Assembly: GCA_946902875.1 (NCBI GenBank)
Contig: OX336349.1
Location: 11,245,891-11,309,890 of the forward strand
DNA length: 64,000 bases
Reading direction: 5' to 3'
Origin: Nematopogon swammerdamellus
Taxonomy: Eukaryota; Arthropoda; Insecta; Lepidoptera; Adelidae
In this document: one piece after another, positions 24,601 through 36,600 of the stretch
How positions within the stretch are numbered: position 1 is the first letter of the stretch
Layout of the letters: each line of letters opens with the position of its first letter
Made by a program: the position numbers and the translations under genes
The notes under the pieces: generated by a model
What the model saw: the letters and a program-made list of their open reading frames with translations, nothing else
Database searches by the model: none
Told to the model about the DNA's origin: nothing

Positions 24601-27600
24601 TTTATTTTTTTTTTCCTATGAAAAAAAAAAAACACATTTGGGGCTTTTGTTTTACGATTTTGTATTTGGAAAACATGTTTATTTCTATTCTCCATACATT
24701 TGGAGGCTACCCTAAGCTCACCTGTATATAAGTGATAGGTTTAAAGTATGTAGAGTAATACGTCGCTAGTATGGAGATGTTTGGAGGTGAAAATGTGTAA
24801 AATGAGTGTCACCTGTAGTTCTGGCGATGTGCGTGAGAGTGTCGCGACGGGTCATTGCGGAAATCGCGCTCATCCAGACTGAGGTCAGACAGCGAGTCCG
24901 CAGAGGGACGTCGCTCGCGTTTCGACGACTTCTGCTGAACACATTTCATTGGTTGGATAGATTGGCAGGACTTGGCTACATCCCTAAAGACTGTATTTTT
25001 TATTCCCGAGACTCATTTGACATGTGTATATTTACTATATTTTGACCAGAATACTTTTTAAGTATATATTGTTGTTTCTGCTAAATTACACGTTCTTGAA
25101 ACATTAAAATATATTTATAAAAGTGCAAGTCCCGACTGAATCATCAACACCCAGCCCACACCACTGAACCTGGAAATTCGAAGTTTAGGGAGGAGATATT
25201 TCTTTGTACAATACAGCCCGTGCGACACGTGAGACATATGTAGTAACACTTTAACAATGCAATCACTACATAACATCATATATGCATGCTTAACATGACA
25301 GGTGTCGCTGGCACAGCTTATATACTGAGACTTGAGTTGTACAGTCGGAAATGACAACTTGAAGAAATATTCTGAGTCAGATTTGCTGTTACACCTAATT
25401 TAACGCGAGCTGAGCCCGGGTGCATCAAGTAAGCATATACAATAGAGATAATTTGTTAATACGCACAGAGCTTTGGTGAGAGCGAGTAGGAGCGGCCACT
25501 ACAGGTGGTGAGGGGTCTCTCTTCTTCACATCTCTGAAACAAAACACTTATTAATTCTCAGATACTTGAGACAGAGATCACTATGTAATCTCTATCACAC
25601 GCTACAACTAAAATCCGGAGCATAGTCATACATAATCAGGTCAAATTTACAATTAAAAATTAAAATCGTATCTTATTTAGGAACAAAAGAATAAATTGTC
25701 AAATGGTAAAAATGCAATATACAACTTATAAATTATCCTTACCTATAATAAAATCCAACGTCTGCTTTCTGTCTGAGTGTCTGAGTGTCTGTCTGTCCGC
25801 TTATAACTCGAGAACCACTGAACCGATTTTAATAAAACAAAATTCTACGGATAGCTTGATTCTTCCCATCAACTATAGGCTACTTACTATCACGCTAAAT
25901 AGCTTATGAGGTTAGCAGAGAAGTGAAATATGAGATAACAAAATATGATATAAATAGCGGGCGGAGCCGCGGGCACAGCTTGTATATAATAAAAAGATAA
26001 CTTCAAGATAGTCAATATATCAATGTAGTACAGTAAAGCAAGGTAGTCAATATTTAGTCAAACAATAAAAGTGGTACGGCTTCTAGTTCCGAGGGGATCA
26101 TGGGGCGGACCTCAGCCACCACCACATCAGATTACATCGAAACAATTAAATAGTAGATATGTAACTTTTTTTTGTTTTGTTTATGGACACTTACACAGTT
26201 GGCTACATCACGTACAACATCCGTGATGTCAGCCCATAACCAAACCCTACCACCTAGTAAGGTAAGAAGGGAAGGGACCTACAGTTTCACATGGGTCAGC
26301 ATCCAACGGCCGAGCGGTCACCCATCCAAGTACTGACTGCGCCCTGTGCTACTGTGCTCAACAACAGTGGACCGACCGCACCACTGACCTATCGAGGCTG
26401 ACTATACTATACTGACAAAGACTTACTTAGACTTATCTTTTGATGGTGGCTCACTACCTGAAAAAACAATATATTTTTATTAATAAATAAATTGTAATTG
26501 CATAAATAAAGAGTACATTATGCAGTAAATAAAATGATAAATTGATATTAAAACTTACCGAGGCTGGTGATCAAGTCTGTGTCTACAATCTCAGCGAATG
26601 TATTGCCAGTCTTCTCTGAGAAGTGGTAGCCTTTGAAAACCCACTGCGTTATTTGCTCTCTGAAATAATTTTATTTCATTATTAAATGTATGTGTGTTTT
26701 AAATTAATTGTATGTGTGTATTTACATGTGTGAAAGACCAGAAAAATAAAATCAGTTCATTTCATTAATACAATAATTAAATCCACCTATTCTGTTAGTA
26801 TCGCTACTTTGATACGGTGATACACCCTTCCTACGACCAACGTTACCCAGTATTTGACTACTCTCTAAATACAGAGCCTTGGACATTAGCGACGGTAGGT
26901 ACACAGGCTGTTGCAGCTGTCATCGCCACATTTAGTTCCGAAGCAATTTCATGGGATCAATAGGAATAATAAAAGTGAACCACCAGTTTTTTTAATTCAG
27001 TCTAAATAAAAAAAAGACTGTCCATACAAGTAAGCCCAGATGAGCATCACTCGCCGCAAGGCGCAGCACGGCAACATCCCACAGTAGATACATATTTTTA
27101 GATTAGACGAAAGAATACATTTTAGAAATTAATATCTAAGTTTCCATAAATTTTTGTTTCTCAGAAAAATAAAGAGAATAAATGTATCCCTGCTGCACAC
27201 TGGGCAAATACAAGAGCCTGTACACTAACACACTCCAACCTACACACTCCCGAGCAAATGCATGTGGTCGTGCGTCATTATAGTATACTAACTTGTTCCT
27301 GTTGAACTCGTCCTTGTCGATACGGAGGGGCTTGAGGCGTCCGTAGCTCTCCTCGATGCGGTGCACAAGACGGTTCATGACGACGCCGACACCCTCGCGG
27401 TACTTGCTCACGTTGCGAAACGGCTGCAGCAGGCCGTGTGTAGTCGGGAAGTGACGCCACTGTGCGACAACATATAGCAACATACATACATATACATATT
27501 CAGATTAAAGGAGATAATTATTGTCAATAAAATTTTGTGAATAATTTTTTTAAAAGGATGCAAATTGTAGCTACGCTCCTGCGTTATCATTATTAAAAAT

Positions 27601-30600
27601 CCCTACTATTAAAATTTAAAATTCAAAGCATGACTACCTGTTAAATTTAATGTTAAGGTCCGGGTCGCCTCTCACGATCAAATATTAGAAATGTTTATTT
27701 ATTTATTTATTTGATGAACGAACAGCCTAAGCTGATGTGTTCATGTCTAAGTTCACTGGTGCTTTGTTATTTTGATGTTAGTTTAGTTTGGTGTTTTTTT
27801 ATGTGTTTGTCGAGCCTGTTTTTAAAGGAATTGGTGGTGGGTGCTTGTACGACATCTTCGGGCAGTTTGTTCCACATTTCCACTGCTCTATTTGACAGGA
27901 AGTTTCGTCTTGGATTTGTTGAGCTGACAGTGACATTCAGCTTCAAGCTATGGCCTCGGAGATGAGGCCATAGCTGAGGGCATAGAATATTTGTATTTCT
28001 AGTAAAGTGGTTCTCCAGTTCTGGACAATCATAATGCTGATTGAGAATCTTGTATGTTTCTATGAGGTCACCCCTTTCTCTACGTTGCTCCAATGTTGTC
28101 AGGTTGCGGATTTTTAGTCTTTCCTCGTATGGTTTCCTCTTCAGTGATTTTGGTATCTTGGTCGCTCTTCTTTGAACTCTTTCTAGGAGAGTAATATCTT
28201 TGATGAAGTAAGGATTCCATATTTGAAATCCATATTCCAAGAGTGGTCTAATGTGACATTTGTAAATTTTGATTAATGTCTCTACAGTCAGGTTTTGAAA
28301 TGATTTTCGTACAAAATGTATACAGGTTGTCCAAGGTTCGGCTAGGAATATCGAAATGAGCCATTCTATCCTACTAATATTATAAACGGGAAAGTTTGTG
28401 AGGATGGATGGATGTATGGATGGATGTATGGATGGATCTTTGTTCCTCTTTCACGCAAAAACTACTGAACGGATTTTGATGAGACTTTACAGTACTATAG
28501 CTTATACATCAGAATATCACATATATGGCCAGTACGGAGCGGCGCGGGGCACCGCGGGGCGGTATGGGGCGCCGCGGAAAGTCGCGGGGCGGCGTGGAGC
28601 GGCGCGGGGCGGTGCGCGACGGCGCGTTGCGGCGCGGAACGGTGCAGGTCGGTGCGGGTCAGCGCCGGGCGGCGAGCGAAGGCGCGGGCCAAAGCTATAA
28701 CTCAAATCAAAACAAACGTGCAGCTCGCACAACAACATTTTATGGCTTAGTGAAGGGAGATTCCCTTCACTAAGCCATAAAACTTTATTATGCGAACTGC
28801 ACGTTTGTTTTGATTTGGGTATAGTATAATTTAATAAACACATTACAAAAAGAAAAATGGTCCTACCTATACCAGTTTTCGAGATATGACTTTCCAAAGT
28901 TTTAATTTTACTAAATCTATGCGCTCTAAGCGATCCGCACCGCACCACGAAGGCGCAATCGGCGGGGTGGGGTAAGCCTAGCCCTGCACTCACACGCTAG
29001 AAATAATTCGTTAGAAAATGGTAAAATTGGAAATAATTCAGATAAAAAAACATTTCTTTCATCACTGCACGATAAATATCGCAAGATATTTATCGTGCAG
29101 TGGTGATATTTCTAGCGTGTGAGTGCAGGGCTAGGCTTACCCCACCCCGCCGATTACGCCTTCGTAAGTGCGGTGCAGATCGCTTAGAGCGCGCATAGAT
29201 TTAGTAAAATTAAAACTTTGGAAAGTCATATCTCGAAAACTGGTATAGGTAGGACCATTTTTCTTTTTGTAATGTGTTTATTAAATTATACTAGCTTTGG
29301 CCTGCGCCTTCGCTCGCCGCCCGGCGCTGACCCGCACCGTCCCGCGCCGCCCCCGCCGAACCGCGCCGTCGCGCACCGCCCCGCGCCGCTTCAAGCCGCC
29401 CCGCGACTTTCCGCGCCGCCCCGTGGTGCCCCGCGCCGCTCCGTACTGGCCATATATGTGCTATTCTGATGTATAAGCTATAGTACTGTAAATTGTCATC
29501 AAAATCCGTTCAGTAGTTTTTGCGTGAAAGAGGAACAAAGATCCATCCATTCCTGGCCCAACCTTGGACATCCTGTATGGTTGAGAGAGGCGATGGCTGG
29601 CCCTGGCGTGATGCTCGTGAACGGTTGCTGTTTGTAGAGACTGCTCTCAAGCTGTGTTTTCGATAGACTGTAGGTGATGTAATTATAAAAAAAAAAATGT
29701 TTTTTCTTCGTGGGTGTAATGGAGCGGGATAGAACAAATTGTGACAAGTTCGAGTTCGAGTTTCGAGAACACTTAATAAACAATAAAAACACATCATCCA
29801 GATCACTTAGAACTCACATCCAGGATCTGAAATCTCAGATACAGATATAGGTTCACTTTCTGACTTAGTGAATATTTTTTTCATATGCATAAGTCGAACT
29901 TATGCATATGAAGCTGTAGGCAAAATAAACAATAAACAACACAAAGTACCTATAGTATAAGTTAAGTTAAGGCTATAAATGCAAACAGACCAGGAAATGT
30001 ACACGATGCCAGTAGCAGACCATGTGGTTGACGATGGTGCGAGGGGCGCCCTGCTTGTTGCACAGGAGGCAGATGTAGGAGGGCTCGTGGTGCACCTCCT
30101 CTGGCGGGAACTCCACCAAGTACTCCACGCCCAGCAGCGGAGCCCTACACACACACACACACGCACAAACAATAAGTTTAAACATTACATTACTCTTATA
30201 ACTTTGATACATCTGCGACTTAATTATTCGCTGACTATACACTTTTCGCAACAGTAAGCATTAATTGTACAAATCTGCCAAAATGAGGGCTATATAAAAA
30301 CAAGTATTTAGATTTGGATAGTCTGAAGAAAGAAACTTATTTGTCAAAAATTATTTGTGGAAAAAGGGCAAAACTCATCAACATACTACCTTCCTTCAAA
30401 GGTGTGCTTTCCCTTTCATCCATATGTTTAAAGATACTTATTTGTTATACGTGGCTAAATACCACATCGCAAGTTATGCACAAATTGCCCATGTTTTTGC
30501 TGCATTACAAGCCAGAGCACTACTTTTTTTTTGGTGCTGGCGCATCACCGTCAACCCTACGTAAGCATTATTGTTGTGTTGGTTTGTTGTAAGCATGCTT

Positions 30601-33600
30601 ATCCTGATGCCGGCACTTCACTTAGCTTAGCGTATTCGTGATTGTTGCAAACATTTTGGTTTTATCTCACTCTAAACAAGCCATTAAAGGGAGACGAAAT
30701 GGAAATTTCTGCAAAAAATTGCCAAATATTTGTGTGCATACAGCCAAGTGTGGTGCCAGCATGAAGGATAACCTCATAGAAACCACGCTCAACAGAACGC
30801 ACACTTGCACAAACGCGGAGTGTATTTACACATAATTTTAAGTGATGGTGTTGTTCCTTGCAAGCAGACGTGATGCGTGACTCAAGAGTACGCACACAAT
30901 CATATCATATACTGTGTGTTTTCAGTGCACAGGGTACACACAATCATATCATATACTGTGTGTTTTCAGTGCACAGGGTAAAGTAATACCTATTATGAAA
31001 TGGTTTGTGTTGTTAAAGTAAGAAATTACTGTTGCAGTTTTGATTTTTATTTGGGTTGGACTTGGGAGTTGGGAGCTAGGATAGGCAGTGCCTTTGTGGC
31101 TTTATAAATGCTCGCTGCGGAAGTGAGACTGTGAGAGACTTACGTGAGTTTGTCGAATGAGTCCTGTATCTGACAGCGAGTGTAGCGGTACTTGGAGAAC
31201 TTGCTGTCTAGGGCGCTGGTATCCATGATGTGATTCGACACTTCATCTGCCATCTTCTGCAGAATTTTCTCCGAAGCTGTTTCACAGACACATTTTTTTA
31301 TTTTTCCATTGCAAAAAATATTGTCTGCACGGACTAATACAAAATATTGTGGCAAAACCTACAATACATCTTGCACGGAAAGTAAGAACCTCTTCTGACA
31401 ATATCAACTTAGAACAGCTCCAGTTAAATGGTAGTTATATGAAAAATTTTGGGTAACAGAGATTTTATTTAATGTGTTGTGGACTTGGTGGTGAGTAAAG
31501 CTGGATTTTCAGAATTGCAAATAAAAAAAAATTATGGAAACTGACACGGTTGGCTACATCACCGACAACATCCGTGATGTCAGCCCATAACACCGGGTGA
31601 ACTAGGTGCTATGTCAGTGCTTCCCTTCGGTCATGCCGGCTACACTGAACTGGACGGAAAACACAAACTATTTACATAGCCGTTTCGACGGACGTTTCAT
31701 TCAGTTCAACTCCCCCTATTGGGCCACCATCTTGAAAATAAGGGTGCAAACCATTTTAACGATATCTCAGTAACATTCAGTCGTACAAAAACTATATGAA
31801 GAGCTTTTTTTGTAGCAAATTAGTTCATTCACTTTTAAATAAAATATAGTAGGTAGATCCACAATATCCGCTCGTAAAACAGCCATTAAAGAAAGGCATA
31901 AATGATCATCAAATGTCATATTAACAAGCGCTTCAAGTCTGCAAATGAGCCGGTATGATGCCTTGCTGAGCGTGGTTTCGTCAGGTGAGGTGGAGTTGGC
32001 TGTGTCGAGCACAGCACGCAGCCACTATGGCAGGCACAGCCATGTTGGCTTTCATTTAAACAAAATTGCAGACTTTCTCAGTTGACAGTTGTTCTCAATG
32101 ACCGCAGAAGTGTGCAGTATAAATTAAGGTTTACATTAAAATGAAATAATATACATCTTAGGATGTTTTCCTAATATTTGAAGAAGGATCTATCTGTATG
32201 CATTTTTTCACAATTCATATTTTGATCTGCTTGTTTTTCAATTATCATTATTTTGAAAGGTTTTACAGGATCATAAGGGAGCGGCAGTCATAAGAAAGTC
32301 ATGCATACTACACAATATGACAACTATGCCGTATGTGTTAGATCAAACAATTAAAAATAGGTGTAAGGGGAAAAAAATTACAAACAAAATCACTATGAAA
32401 ATGGTTCCAAATTTATGTGTGACTCTCTCTTTATCAGTAAACAATACTACCTACAAAACTGCATTTTCATAAAATTAATCAAGAATATATTTGTGAACCC
32501 CATGAAACATTAAATGGCATTCACCTTCATTGCTCGTGTTTTCTCCCTTCTCGTTCTTGACGTATGGATGCTGCTCGAAGATGTCTGCAGGCCATATGTT
32601 ACGTAAGGATAACTTTGTCTTGTGCTTCTTCCCAGAGATATGAGTCTGAAATTGTAAAGTGTCTATTATATTCTACAATCTAAATAATTGCACAAGCCTA
32701 TGCTTTTCTAGCCTACTTTTTTCTAAAATGTTGAAGCGGACGAGGCCTTACCAAAAGACTTACTTTCAGAGAAATAAGTATCATGTTGGTTATTTTATGT
32801 AGAACCGTCTACAAACAGAAACATAAAAAATAAGAGAAAAACATTTCAGCCCGTACCGGATATCTTAGGTGGGTTGTTCCGTACTGTGTGTTCATTTAAG
32901 ATACATAGACACCATTTGTATTATCATAATTGAGTTTTGTGGGGTTTATTCAAATATATCTGAATGTATAGGAAATTGCCTAATGGTAACTGGTATACAA
33001 TTTAGGTAGGGTAGGGTGGAGCTATCTTGCCGGTGGGGCAATTCCGCCGGCAACCCGTTTTTTGTCATTTGAATGGCTGTAACTTTTTTGTTTTCTAAGA
33101 TAATGACATGAAACTTTTTTTAAATGAATACATAGCCGTATTTATTCCAAATTAGAATTATACCTTGACATAGGTTAGTTTTTTTTAAATAAATAAATCT
33201 GAACGCGCAAAAATAAAAATAAAAAGAGGCATGTTTAACGGGTTATTTCTGACATTTCAAAACATTATTTTTGTGTAAATGGTGCGAAACTATTATAAGT
33301 ACTTCAGAATACAATATATCGAAGGTTGCATGTAATAATTACATTTTATTTTTCTATCCTCAATTACCTAGCTCCACTGACTGACTGTGGGTCTTTTTCG
33401 CCGATATCGAAAACTCGGGATTTTATCATCAGAATCAGTATTACTGAGGCTAGACATAATTATGCATATGAACAGTAAAGTTCAAAAGGTAAATACAGCT
33501 CAAAAACGAGACCGGCGCAATTGCCCCACCGTGGGGCTATTCCGCCGGCATTGACAGCCTTTTGTTTTTATTTATCATCAATACTAATAATAAATCTGTA

Positions 33601-36600
33601 AGGGGTGGTCATGGAGTAAGTTACTTTGTTTTAGGAAATATTGAGTTTGTAGCCTCTATGTATGATACTAAAGCTAAATTGACGATTTTTAGAAATCTTT
33701 TCTGTATGTATGTATGTATGTTCCGCCATAACTCTTAAACCGATCATCCGAATTCGATGAAACTTTGTACAAGCACATTTAACTATATGGGACACAGGAT
33801 AGGCTACATAAAATTCAGTTCCGGTTACGCTAAGATGTTGCTCCCATACAAACCGATATGTTCAATCCGCGCGCCTTAGTACTATACATAGGTATTTACC
33901 GAGCGAGCGGCAGTTGGCGGCGCGGCGGAGCGGGGCGGCGGCGCGGGGGAGGAGCGGCCTATAAACTCAACAGCGAACCGAGCAGCCGCGCTAATATTCC
34001 TCTTTCACGCAAAAACTACTGAACAGATTTTGATGAGCCTTTACAGTACTATAGCTTATACATCAAAAAGGCTATAATTTATAAAGACATTATGTAAATT
34101 TGCCCAAATATCGATAAATGTCAAGTAAGTCGGAAAAAAATCCTGCCTTCTGAGAGCTATCTCGGCGTGCGCTGCATAAACCGTTAAAGTTACACGAAGA
34201 TAGTGTATGGTGAGGTTGTTTCTCTAAAATAGTTCTAAAAAAAGTCCGTGACAGCATATCTACCTTTTATGTAGAAGCCACTATAGCCAAAATAGTGAAG
34301 CAAAAATACATTTAAATTGGATACTGTATTACAATGCACATTTAATAGTTTTGAATTAATTCTTATCAAAATACATACTTTTTTCGCTTCTGGTATTTAA
34401 AGTAGATAAACTTTGGCTGTTACACTAAGTAATTTGGACAAATAGTTTAAAAGTTACGACGATGAGAATGTCTTGAGAGAAGCGCTGCGCTTCTCTCAAG
34501 ACAAAAAAAAAGTAACTTAGGCCGGGACCGGAGGGCGAACAGGAAGAGGTTAAACCGTTTCGAAGAAAATAAGCAACAAAGGGTGAGGCCGAAGGCCGAG
34601 CTGCGTTCAGGAAGACCTTCAACCTTCCCGAAGAAAGTAAGTAACTGAGGGCGAGGCCTAAGGTCGAGCTGCGTTCAGGAAGACTATAATCCTTCTCGAA
34701 GAAAGTAAGTAACTAAGGGCGTGGCCGAAGGCCAAGCTGTATTCTGGAAGAAACTAAACCTTCTCGATGACAGTAAGTAACTATGGGCGATAGTTACTTT
34801 CTTCAAGACGGTTTATAGTCTTCCTGAACAAAGCTCGGCCTTCGGCCTCGCCCTCAATTACTTAATTTCTTCGAGAAGGTTTATGCTCTTCCTGAACGCA
34901 GCCCGACCTTCGGCCTCACCCTTTTACTTTCTTCGAGAAGGTTTATGGTCTTCCTGAACGCAGCTCGGCCTTCGGCGTCGCCCTCAGTTAGGTACTTACT
35001 TTCATCAAGAAGGTTTATAGTCTTCCTGGACGCAGCTCGGCTTTCGGCCTCGCCCTCAGTTAGGTACTTACTTTCATCAAGAAGGTTTATAGTCTTCCTG
35101 GACGCAGCTCGGCCTTCGGCCTCGCCCTCAGTTAGGTACTTACTTTCATCAAGAAGGTTTATGGTCTTCCTGAACGCAGCTCGGCCTTCGGCCTCGCCCT
35201 CAGTTAGGTACTTACTTTCATCAAGAAGGTTTATAGTCTTCCTGAACGCAGCTCGGCCTTCGGCCTCGCCCTTAGTTACTTACTTTCTTCGAGAAGGTTT
35301 ATGGTCTTCCTGAACGCAGCTCGGCCTTCGGTCTTGGCCACGATTACTTAATTTATTCGAGAAGGTTTATAGTCTTCCTGAACGCAGCTCGGCCTTCGGC
35401 CTCGCCCTTAGTTACTTACTTCTTCGAAAAAGTTATCGTCTTCCTGAACGCAGCTCGGCCTTCGGCCTCGCCCTCAGTGACTTATTTGTTCAAGAAGGTT
35501 TATAGTCTTGCTGTACGCAGCTCGGCCATCGGCCTCGCCCTCAATTACTTACTTTCTTTGAGTAGGTTTATCGTCTTCCTGAACGCAGCACTGCCTTCGG
35601 CCTCACCATCAATTACTTAATTTCCTCGAGATGGTTTATAGTCTTCCTGAACACAGCTCGGCCTTCGGCCTCGCCCTTAGTTACTTACTTTCTTCGAGAA
35701 GGTTTATGTTCTTCCTGAAAGCAGCTCGGCCTTCGGCCTCGCCCTCTGTTACTTACTTCTTCGAAAAGGTTATCGTCTTCCTGAACGCAGCTCGGCCTTC
35801 GGCCTCGCCCTCAGTGACTTACTTTCTTCAAGAAGGTTTATAGTCTTGCTGTACGCAGAGGCGGACTAGCAGCCCCAATTCAATCTTTTCCCTTTCAAGT
35901 TTACAGCATAGATACAAATGTGAAGTTGTATGAAAATCAGTATTGCGTTCGGTCGGCTTATTTTACATATAGTAAAAGTATTTTTTACAAGTTTTACGGC
36001 AATATTGACCTTATAGTCATAGCAAAATTATTTTTTCCGCGTAAATAGTGCGTCATCACCTCCGCCGCGCTCACCACTCCCGCACGTCGCACGCACTTGC
36101 TCCGGCCGGCACCCTTTCTATTCTGTACCTGCGCTCACTGCTTCCAGCAGCAGGTACAGATTGGCCGCCCCTAATATCTGGCCGCCCTAGGCCCGGGCCT
36201 AGTCGGCCTATATGGAAAGTCCGCCTCTGGCTGTACGCTCAATTGTTTACTTTCTTTGAGTGGGTTTATCGTCTTCCTGAACGCAGCTCGGCCTTCGGCC
36301 TCGCCCTTGGTTACTTACTTTCTTCGAGAAGGTTTATTGTCTTCCAGAATGCAGCTCAGCCTGAAGCCTCGCCGTTAGTTCCTTACTATATTTGAGAACG
36401 TTTATCGTTTACCTTACTTAACGCAGATCAGTCTTAGTTACTTACTTGCTTTCTTTGAAATACGAATTTCACGCGAGCGAAGCCGCGGGCAAAAGCTAGT
36501 TAAAAATATAAAGAGTTCACTAATAGTTTTTTTTTGCTGCAATTGTATGGCCAAAGAGCCCTTTGGAAGGATAAAATAATTAAACTACGTAAAAGTTGAC

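Larger units (their letters stand above)
33577..36498 (+). mobile_element. Helitron-like element carrying a minisatellite
   Basis: It starts TCATCAATACTAATAATAAA and continues with a GTATGTATGTATGT tract and CCGCCATAACTCTTAAACCG. It ends TTCACGCGAGCGAAGCCGCG then GGCAAAAGCTAGT, the CTAG-type terminus with a GC-rich stem common in insect Helitrons. It encodes no Rep/helicase. The interior includes a second CTGAAC-type module (34003-34070), a GC-rich patch (33900-34000), the head-to-head arrays at 34560-35860 and a unique patch at 35870-36235. Confidence 0.5.

Noticed and set aside
25736..26000. CRISPR-like or other prokaryotic repeat arrays anywhere in the window
   Set aside because: The GTCTGAGTGTCTGAGTGTCTG and other short repeats are simple eukaryotic repeats; there is no spacer-repeat pattern and the gene structure is intron-rich.
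28398..29469. Arg/Ala/Gly-rich ORFs on both strands
   Set aside because: They lie in GC-rich inverted satellites of the foldback element. Both strands are open because of composition.
34945..35313. 122-residue ORF with repeated SASPSVRYLLSSRRF blocks
   Set aside because: It arises from the 72-bp minisatellite, whose period is divisible by three. Several frames are open and units invert nearby, so it is not a gene.
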